This document shows, piece after piece, positions 56,919 to 64,000 of a DNA stretch of 64,000 nucleotides (position 1 is its first letter; every line of letters starts with the position of its first letter). This DNA comes from Sabellastarte sp. h YS-2021 (lineage: Eukaryota > Annelida > Polychaeta > Sabellida > Sabellidae), in the NCBI GenBank assembly GCA_964017235.1, contig OZ024936.1:46179028-46243027 (forward strand). The letters are read 5' to 3'. The notes under the pieces were generated by a model, which saw only the letters and a list, made by a program, of their open reading frames with translations, did no database searches and was not told the DNA's origin. Made by a program: the position numbers and the translations under genes.

Positions 56919-57152
56919 GGGGCCACGGTGGCTGACTGGTAACACTCTCCCGTCCTACCTCTGAGATCAGAGTTTGGTTCCCGGCCCAACCTCAAGTGGG
57001 AAAGTTAGTAGTTGCTTGCCGATGGCTGGCAGTTTACAATACAGAACCTTGACCAACTGTATGTGCTGGTTTCCTCTGTCCATAAAACTACCCGTCGTGA
57101 TATGACCTATATAATGTGTTGAAAGCGACGTTAAAACCCAAATAAATAATTA
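56919..57152 (+). mobile_element. tRNA-derived SINE, family 1, in the minisatellite
   Basis: Head GGGGCCACGGTGGCTGACTG, a degraded B box, body GTTGCTTGCCGATGG and CTACCCGTCGTGATATGACC, tail GACGTTAAAACCCAAATAAA. A clear target duplication is not seen because both flanks are repeat units. Confidence 0.9.
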
Positions 57153-57159
57153 AATCAAA

Positions 57160-57897
57160 CCCTGTCATGTGTGAGTATAAACAGAGTACAAAAGTTTCAA
57201 TAGGAGACACAAGCCTGTCACATGTGAGTGTAAACATAGTGCAAAAGTTTCAATAGGAGACACAAGGCTGTCACATGTGAGTGTAAACATAGTGCAAAAG
57301 TTTCAATAGGAGACACAAGGCTGTCACATGTGAGTGTAAACATAGTGCAAAAGTTTCAATAGGAGACACAAGCCTGTCACATGTGAGTGTAAACATAGTG
57401 CAAAAGTTTCAATAGGAGACACAAGGCTGTCACATGTGAGTGTAAACATAGTGCAAAAGTTTCAATAGGAGACACAAGGCTGTCACATGTGAGTGTAAGC
57501 ATAGTGCAAAAGTTTCAATAGGAGACACAAGCCTGTCACATGTGAGTGTAAACATAGTGCAAAAGTTTCAATAGGAGACACAAGGCTGTCACATGTGAGT
57601 GTAAACATAGTGCAAAAGTTTCAATAGGAGACACAAGCCTGTCACGTGTGAGTGTAAACATAGTACAAAAGTTTCAATAGGAGACACAAGCCTGTCACGT
57701 GTGAGTGTAAACATAGTACATTTATACAGTCCTACCTGAATTGCTAACATTAATACATACATTTGTATTGGAAACATCATTCACTGTCACAAATGAGTGT
57801 AAACTTTGTACAGATGTTAATACAGGAGACATCAGACCCTGTGTAAGTGTAAACTTTGTACATACATTTCTATCGGAGACATCAGACACTGTCAGTT
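57160..57897 (+). repeat. 53-bp variant of the same minisatellite
   Basis: About ten homogeneous units (CATGTGAGTGTAAACATAGT, GCAAAAGTTTCAATAGGAGA, CACAAGGCTGT), spacing measured as 53 bp, followed by three diverged units to 57897. It aligns unit-for-unit with the 55-bp form and keeps GTGAGT in most copies. The array stops about 130 bp before the acceptor at 58025. Confidence 0.93.
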
Positions 57898-58025
57898 TCA
57901 CCATATCCTTGACAAACATAACAAAATACCAGATTTCATTCATTTCAAAACCCTGCAGACTAATTTTGATCTTTGTCAATGTTCAGAACACATGTATTTA
58001 AATGCCAGGTATGTAATTGTTTCAG

Positions 58026-58175
58026 AGTATACACAATGGACTATGAACAAGTCAGTCACCCACAGCAGTTTGAAAATGGGACGTATTATGTGGCTGTTGG
58101 CAAAGATCAGCATCTGTGCAAGATTTGTTATGGCATCCAGAGACCAGACTTCAAAACTTCACCAAAACTGAGAAG
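58026..58175 (+). CDS. dcdc2-like: DCDC2-family protein, second half of DCX domain 2
   Basis: Acceptor TAATTGTTTCAG ends at 58025. The first base completes Ile, then VYTMDYEQVSHPQQFENGTY, YVAVGKDQHLCKICYG, and IQRPDFKTSPKLR plus two bases. This matches RLYTLEG...ELENGQFYVAVGRDKFKKLPY of DCDC2 family members; ENGxxYVAVGxD is the clearest family mark in the window. The donor GTATTT at 58176 is weak for its +4 to +6 positions but is the only one in phase with the next exon. Usual Lys-Lys after the glycine-aspartate is replaced by HLCK. Confidence 0.92.
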
Positions 58176-59373
58176 GTATTTGTAAAACTACATCTCATGG
58201 TCTCTCCAGTTCTGCAATTAGCAGTTATAATTATTGGGGTTGGTGAGGGCGGGGTGGGGGGTCATGTTCATTACATATTAACTGTTTTAGTACCATGTCT
58301 CAAATGCAACTATTGTTGCCTGCCACCATCGGGGGGGGGGGGGGGGGGGGGGGATTATATGGTACACCAGCAGTGACTGACATGCTGCAGTATAAAATAT
58401 CAAACTATAGTAAACTGTGGTTAATAGTAGGGAAGAATAAGTCTCAAATTTTCCATTTCGCCTTACAGGAGCTCTATACTGGTATTTCCCCAGTCCAGTG
58501 GGCCCAGTCTCAGGAAATGAATTTTTTTTTTTTTTTCGTATTTTACAGATAAGGTCTCAAAATTGGGATAATGTCTATTTGCACAAATTCCTGGGTCCAT
58601 AGTCACTAAGATTCTTAATGTTTGATTCCTCTTATTGTCACAATATTCTAATGAAAACAACCGGTTTCTGAGAAAAATTCTTAGAAATTTTACCAGTCTT
58701 ATAATAACAGAGAAAGCGCGGGGCATTAGTATATTAAATGGTGATAAACATGAAAATATTATTGATGGAAAAATTTAGTTTTATTACACTTTTGATAATT
58801 TCTTATTCTTAAAAATTTTTCATATTCCAGCATTTTTTTTTTCGTAGAAAATCCCATTTTCTACAAGTCTTACAGTTCTTAGAATGAAATTATACTAATG
58901 ATAAAGATATTGGTGAATTTGGGCCTTTGGCCAACAGACATACCATTGAAAAGGTTATTAGAGTTTGTTGTATGCAGTAATATGCCACCATTCTTGATAC
59001 AATCCTCACTCAGTTGCCCAGTAATCATTGTCAAGTGCCTGTAAATCTCTTCCCATGGCATCATATTCTGACCCCTCTTACCAGTACATGTAAAGTTTAT
59101 TTCTAATTACATATGCAGCAGCACTTTGTTACGCCTCATTATGTATGGAAAGCTCACATATTTTGTTTAACAAGCTGTTGGGATTTTATTCTTGCATAGA
59201 AAGAATATTTTGAGTGTCTTTATACATAAAATGTGTTGGTGTATAAATCATTGGTGTTTCTAGCAAGAAGGAATGTGTAAACAGATTGATGCATGGTGTG
59301 CCGTATATGATTGTGTATCTTCAATATTATGAAAATCAATGGCTATATTAGTTTATTCATCAATGAATCAGTT
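58176..59373. other. intron DNA with poly-G tract
   Basis: Includes 23 G at 58331-58353 and a poly-T tract near 58524. No other features. Confidence 0.4.
58331..58353. repeat. poly-G tract (23)
   Basis: Uninterrupted homopolymer. Its length is likely polymorphic or a sequencing approximation. Confidence 0.9.
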
Positions 59374-59755
59374 TTTACCCCATAGCCCGTAAAGGCGGTC
59401 AGGGTTTTGTTTTTTCTCATGGTTCCCAGGTGGGTGACAGAGAAAAAAGATTTCCTGGGCTGTATCTCAGAAACCGTAAGGTGTAGGAAGTTAAGACTTG
59501 GTACAAACATTAGCTAGGGGGTGTAAGTGTGCAATGTCATAGCAAGACCTTGATTTGACCTTTGACCTTGCCATAGTGACCTTGAGTTTGGTTGGGGGTT
59601 GTAGGTGTGCAACGTCATGGTGTGACCTTGATTTGACCTTTGACCTTGCCGTTGTGACCTTGACCTATAAAATATTGTTCGGCTTATATCACAGCAACTG
59701 CAAGGTGTAGGAAGTTAATACTTGGTAGGGACATTGATTTTGGGTTGAAGTAATC
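59374..59755 (+). mobile_element. repeat family with DR1 motifs, copy 3
   Basis: Begins TTTTTACCCCATAGCCCGTA like the start of 47637 onward, then CTGTATCTCAGAAACCGTAA and GGTGTAGGAAGTTAA. Perfect DR1 motifs at 59556-59568 and 59634-59646. Confidence 0.55.
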
Positions 59756-59837
59756 CAACACTCTGTTCTTTATATATATATACATATATCTTTGTTGGTC
59801 AAAAAATATTGCACATACCAAAAGGAGAAATCAAATT

Positions 59838-60064
59838 AGAGTAAGAAATCTAAAATTCGCCACATATCTGAAATTCGCCACATGTGAAAATACTAATAAA
59901 ATAAATGAATTCTGGTGAGATTTGTTGACTGTATAGTAAATTAAGACTTTTTGAACTGAAAAATACTAATTTTTAGACAAAAACATCATTTTCTTCATAA
60001 AATTAACAAAGGTTTTAGAGGTGGCGAATTTTAGATTCCTGGCGAATTTTAGATTTCTTACTCT
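59838..60064. mobile_element. 227-bp MITE, AGAGTAAGAAATCTAAAATT termini, copy 2
   Basis: Same length and ends as 46269-46495, with a few percent difference by eye. Confidence 0.9.
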
Positions 60065-60230
60065 ATGAACTAATAAACTGGATACCAGTAGAAATTTAGG
60101 GCTGCTATCATGGCAATTTTCTGAAAATCGAAGATCGCCTGTTAGAAGTGAGTTGAACTTGAGTAAATGAAGAAAAATATAAATAAAATAACATAGTGTG
60201 TAAATGATAAATATGGTCACCAGGGTTCTT

Positions 60231-61020
60231 TGTTTTTGACGTCAAAACCAGTGTCAAAAACTGGTTTAAACTGTCAAAAACCTCTGCAAGGGTATAAAAC
60301 AGCCAAAACCTCTGAGAGGGTAAAGATGAGTGAACTAATTCACTATATTATGTTTTATTACATTTAAGAAACAACCCATTATTTATTAACAGAGTTATAC
60401 TGCCAGTGATTGGAGTACAGTTATCCCTGCCACAGCACTGGTTTGAGAAATTACCTCTACAAATGTCACAATAATCCCTTTACATGGCCTGAGTAAAACT
60501 GTTAGTGATAAGAGTAAGACCATCTCATTGTCTTTCAATAGTTAGCTCACTGTCACCAATCCATAAGTGAAGAAACCAAAATCATGCCCGAGTAATGCTT
60601 GTCAGTGAAAGATTGTTTCACATAAACATTGTTATAAACTACTGTTCAATTTTGTTTTATATTTTCTTTAATTATGTTAATATACTCAGAAAACAAAGTT
60701 TAGGACAAATTTTTTCACTGGTAGTATTTGTCAATGCATGCAAGTAGCCTTTTTTCTTAATGAAATTAGATGAATAATGACTTAACAGGAAGCATTTTAA
60801 AGCAGCTTTAACATTGTCTCTAACATTTAAAGATGCATAATTGTCTTAGAAACTGAATGTAATGTTTCAATATGTAAAAATATTCAGAAAACTAAGGTTT
60901 GGACCTAAAATCCGGTTTTTGACAATATTCCTTCGGGGGTTTTTTTGACATTTTTGACATCTGGGCATCAAAAACCTGTTTTTGACATGACAGTTTAAAC
61001 CAGTTTAAACCATAGGTTTT
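60231..61020. mobile_element. MITE with GTCAAAAAC / GTTTAAACC inverted ends
   Basis: Left GTGTCAAAAACTGGTTTAAA and right TTTTTGACATGACAGTTTAA then ACCAGTTTAAACC are inverted relatives with several internal TTTTTGACA motifs. The centre is AT-rich and unique. Confidence 0.55.
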
Positions 61021-61021
61021 A

Positions 61022-61705
61022 ACCATGTCTGTCAAGTAGGTGCGCGGAAAAAAGGGGCCCAGTAAAAAAGGGACCTAGAAAAAAGGGGCCCAAGAAAAAA
61101 GGGGCCCTGGAAAAAAGGGGCCTACAGTTTTTAGAAAAGGGGAAAAAAGGGGCCCACTTTTTAAAATTTTTGATAAAACAACATTAGGGATATCAACCAA
61201 CTTTTATTTAGTTTATATAACAAATGAACTTTGATTAAGATACAAGAATGTACAATATTAAACATACAGTACAATAAGCACATAATAAGAACAAAAACGT
61301 GTAACATTTAAGTGAATACAAAATTCACTGTGGATTGCATTTTAAAATTGAAGACCCTTTCAAGTAGCCACCATCAAACAATCTAAGCAATTCAATGCAT
61401 CTACTCATGCACTTCAATGCATGCAATTACAAATTTAAAGCCTTTAAAGTAGGTTAAAACATAATAAAGTTTGAAAAAACAGTGATAAATTTTTATTGCA
61501 TCAAGGAAATTTCTAATAAATCTTTAGGCATAATCATAAACAAAAATTAGAAAAAAATACTGGCCCCTTTTTTTGCCCTTTTCCAAAAACTGTGGGCCCT
61601 TTTTTTCCTGTGCCCCTTTTTTCTTGGGGCCCATTTTTTCTAGGTCCCTTTTTACCTGGGCCCCTTTTTTCCTGGATTTGTCCATCAAATACCTGCCAAC
61701 CCTGA
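61022..61705. mobile_element. foldback element with GGAAAAAAGGGGCCCA repeats
   Basis: Each arm (about 61040-61160 and 61560-61675) holds five to six tandem 16-19 bp units of the type GAAAAAAGGGGCCCA, inverted on the right arm, around an AT-rich centre of about 400 bp. It directly abuts the MITE at 60231-61020. Lysine/glycine-rich minus-strand frames across it are artefacts. Confidence 0.75.
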
Positions 61706-62024
61706 TGGTCAATAGTTGTGTTTAGTACCATTTTATTGCAATGAAATAATATTTTTTGGCTGGCTAAATTGAATAGGTATATATGTGCACCTCATGCAAC
61801 AATGACATAGTATTACATAGGTAATTAAAAACAGCAATTATATATTGGCTTTAGTGTTGATCAGTGACTTGATCAGTTTCAAAAGTGTCAATCTGTAACA
61901 AGGTTAATATATCATTATTTCTTAAAACTTGAGATAAAAAAAATGTGTGATCTTCAAATTTCGCCCACCGAATTACAATTAGAATTACAGTCAATTCGTT
62001 ACAGCATCAGTAGAAATAGTAATT
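61706..62024. other. intron DNA, nothing recognised
   Basis: No supported features. Confidence 0.35.
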
Positions 62025-62251
62025 AGAGTAAGAAATCTGAAATTCGCCACATATCTGAAATTCGCCACATGTCAAAATACTAATAAAATAAATGAATTGT
62101 GGTGAGATTTGTTGACTGTATAGTATATTAAGGCTTTTTGAACTGAAAAATACCAATTTTTGCACAAAAACATCATTTTCTTCATAAAATTAACTAAGGT
62201 TTTAGAGGTGGCGAATTTTAGATTTCTGGCGAATTTTAGATTTCTTACTCT
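62025..62251. mobile_element. 227-bp MITE, copy 3, next to an exon
   Basis: Same length and ends as the copies at 46269 and 59838. Its right end lies 29 bases before the exon at 62281, so the intron branch point may fall inside or at the edge of the element. Confidence 0.9.
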
Positions 62252-62280
62252 GATAGATGTCCCTGATTTCAAATTTTCAG

Positions 62281-62481
62281 AAGAGCAGAGCAAGACCACT
62301 CCATACCACGTAACAGAAAGTCACGTGCTAGTGACAACTCTAACGCCACCTACCAGTCCAACACCTCCAAAGATACGCAGGCCAGCACGCAGAAGTCTAG
62401 AGGGTTTGCACTGGGTGGAGGTGGTGGAGGGAATAGAGGACCCGACGATAGATCACCTGCCAGAAAACCACCACAGCCACA
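62281..62481 (+). CDS. dcdc2-like: DCDC2-family protein, basic low-complexity tail exon
   Basis: Acceptor TTTCAAATTTTCAG ends at 62280, donor GTAAGT begins at 62482, and both boundaries keep the two-base phase of the preceding exons. After completing Arg it reads RAEQDHSIPRNRKSRASDNS, then NATYQSNTSKDTQASTQKS, RGFALGGGGGGNRGPDDR and SPARKPPQP. A basic Ser/Asn/Gly-rich disordered tail after DCX domain 2 is usual in this family. A six-glycine run is present. The coding sequence continues past this exon, and its end is beyond the window. Confidence 0.8.
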
Positions 62482-62719
62482 GTAAGTTAATTTATAGAGT
62501 TGAGCATATGCTGCATATTACCTATAAATAAATAATTTATTATAAATATTGATTTCTAACCTCCTGTTAACTGAACAATATGCGACTCTCCTGATACAGT
62601 TGGCTTATTGAGGTCTTGCTTTATTTGAGGTTTTTGAAATAGACAGTGGATGAAACATTCATTTCAAATACAGTAGTAATTGTAGCCCTTGCTGATGTTA
62701 TCATAAACTGGCCTCCAAA
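62482..62719. other. intron DNA
   Basis: Nothing recognised. Confidence 0.3.
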
Positions 62720-62810
62720 TAATCTAATCTAATCTACTGCTTTGCAATCGCAGTATCTTCCCCACAAAGGGGAACTCAGTGCGCTAGTTTAACAAAAAAT
62801 CATTTATCAT
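62720..62810 (-). mobile_element. 3'-end fragment of the LINE found at 8150-9917
   Basis: On the minus strand it matches the last part of that LINE: GCGCACTGAGTTCCCCTTTG, TGGGGAAGATACTGCG, AAAGCAGTAGATTAGATT. Only the 3' UTR and (TTAGA)n tail are present, a typical severe 5' truncation. Confidence 0.85.
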
Positions 62811-63267
62811 AGGGAGAATGAGCCATTTCTTTCCCTTTGAAAAAAAGTATACAATATGAGCGATTGTATTAATTATTTGTCAAAGAAAAAAAATATTTTG
62901 ATGGTTACTCTGATGCTCCCTTAAATTTTAGTATAATCATTAGAATATCTTAATTTAGGTTGGAGTGGTTAACTGGTGTTCACTGCTTTGAAGTTTTAAA
63001 AACACAAACTGATGTCGACATTTCATGTATTGCAGAAAGACCTGACATTTAACAGAGCCAAAACAAATATTAAACTAAACCAAGTAAAACATATACAAAT
63101 CTACACAAATATAACCATAACACTTTGAATATTCTTAAGCATTTTATAGACTGTATATCTCACCTCTGCTCACCTATGATTGGCCAGCTTCATGGTCACC
63201 TTGGCAACAGTGTGAAAAAACCAAAGTTTTGTCTTGTAAACTTGTTTACTTTAGAAATACATTTTTA
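62811..63267. other. intron DNA
   Basis: No exon or repeat recognised. TTGGCAACAG near 63201 resembles an X-box half. Confidence 0.3.
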
Positions 63268-63890
63268 TTAACCCCAGCCCAAAAAGGCTGGTTTTATAGT
63301 CGTCCCCTGCACCATCCAGGCGGCATAGGTGGCACCGTGGCAGGCCTAAAGCTTGTGGGTGTTCTGCAGCCTAAAACCATGCACGCATTTTCGACGTAAA
63401 TTTACCCCAAGAGGATCTACAGCTGATTAGGTTTTGTGGGGTATCCAGCAATAACTGTTGCCATGGCAACAGATTTTTGAGTCTTAAATTTGGGGATGTT
63501 CCACAGCCTAAACTCATTGACATAATATTATATTCACCAAATTTTCAGGATATGTTCACCCCAAGAGTGTCTAGAGCTGATAAGAATTTTGTGGGTATCT
63601 GGCAACAACTGTTGCCATAGCAACAGTTTGAATATTTTTGGGTTTCAACATTTGTGGGTGTTCCACAGCCTAAACCAATGCATAGATTTTCACCAAATTT
63701 TTAGAATATGTAAACCAGAATAGGATCCAGAGCTGAGGTTTTGGAGGGTATCTGGCAACATCTGTTGCCATGGCAATGCATTAAATACTTTTGCGGTCAA
63801 AAACTTCAGAATTGAAAAAGGGGCGCTATGAAATGGATGTTACTACAGTAACTGTTGCATTTTTGTCTCACACCGGCCAAGGCTGGTTTT
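63268..63890 (+). mobile_element. hairpin-ended repeat element carrying X-box palindromes
   Basis: Begins with a CCAGCCcaaaaaGGCTGG hairpin and ends near ACCGGCCAAGGCTGGTTTTA. The middle has about three imperfect units of 150-165 bp: GGGTGTTCCACAGCCTAAAC, TTTTCACCAAATTTT, GAGCTGATTAGG and CTGTTGCCATGGCAACAG. X-box palindromes at 63457-63470 (GTTGCCATGGCAAC), 63611-63624 (one change) and 63764-63777 (one change). Same architecture as the elements at 31, 33, 41 and 47 kb; no protein encoded. Confidence 0.55.
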
Positions 63891-63906
63891 AGGAGATTAT
63901 GAAATG

Positions 63907-63960
63907 CCTTCTGTGCGCGCGTGCATGCGTGTGTGTGTGCGCATGAATGTGTGCGCCTTT
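63907..63960. repeat. GT/GC-rich simple repeat
   Basis: Alternating purine-pyrimidine tract (GTGCGCGCGTGC, GTGTGTGTGTGCGC), capable of Z-DNA formation in principle. Confidence 0.8.
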
Positions 63961-64000
63961 GAATCTTACATTAACTTTTTTTATGGATTCTGTGTACTTC

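Noticed and set aside
57160-57700. Possible CRISPR-like array of regular 53-bp repeats
   Set aside because: The whole unit is repeated with no unique spacers, and the sequence is a eukaryotic intron minisatellite.
61524-61731. Lys/Gly-rich minus-strand frames
   Set aside because: Translation of the foldback arm repeats.

Overview
The window is animal nuclear DNA: spliced exons with phase-matched GT/AG junctions, AT-rich introns, tRNA-derived SINEs with target-site duplications, several LINE clades, a Penelope-like element, a DIRS-type retroelement, many small inverted-repeat (MITE-like) elements, and rolling-circle-like elements carrying internal tandem arrays. This repertoire fits a lophotrochozoan, most likely a bivalve mollusc; that is inference, with no rRNA or barcode gene to prove it. 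Genic content is low. The one gene I recognise is a doublecortin-domain gene of the DCDC2 family on the + strand, starting at 26353 and running off the right edge. Its supported exons are 26353-26618, 50529-50611, 51866-51991, 58026-58175 and 62281-62481, with a weaker candidate at about 40866-40966. The last four join in phase and rebuild a linker, a complete second DCX domain and a basic low-complexity tail. An RFX X-box-like site lies about 100 bp before the start codon, fitting a cilium/axoneme microtubule role. Upstream, a terminal coding exon of an unrecognised gene ends at 25155 with a poly(A) signal. Two weaker exon candidates (1-74, 2681-2832) and a Ulp1-like cysteine peptidase relic (559-912) lie at the left edge. 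Layout: 0-5 kb, exon candidates, peptidase relic and AT-rich DNA; 5-7 kb, SINE within MITE within MITE; 8-10 kb, LINE with reverse transcriptase; 12-16 kb, MITE and SINEs; 17-20 kb, antisense LINE with endonuclease and reverse transcriptase; 20.6-24.4 kb, LINE scraps and a rearranged Penelope-like element; 24.9-26.6 kb, end of one gene and start of the DCX gene; 26.6-28.4 kb, four abutting MITEs just inside the first intron; 29-34 kb and 41-45 kb, elements with hairpin ends and internal arrays, including 15 near-identical 133-bp units; 45-50 kb, further MITEs and SINEs; 52-58 kb, a minisatellite filling a DCX intron and split by a DIRS-like retroelement and a SINE; 58-64 kb, last visible exon, more MITEs and an element carrying X-box palindromes. 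Most notable: the 55-bp minisatellite at 51974 onward includes the last 18 coding bases of a DCX exon plus its splice donor, so it looks born from that exon-intron junction and now presents many copies of the donor. Separately, several repeat families carry perfect transcription-factor-type motifs (RFX X-box, DR1 nuclear-receptor, YY1-like) in their internal repeats.
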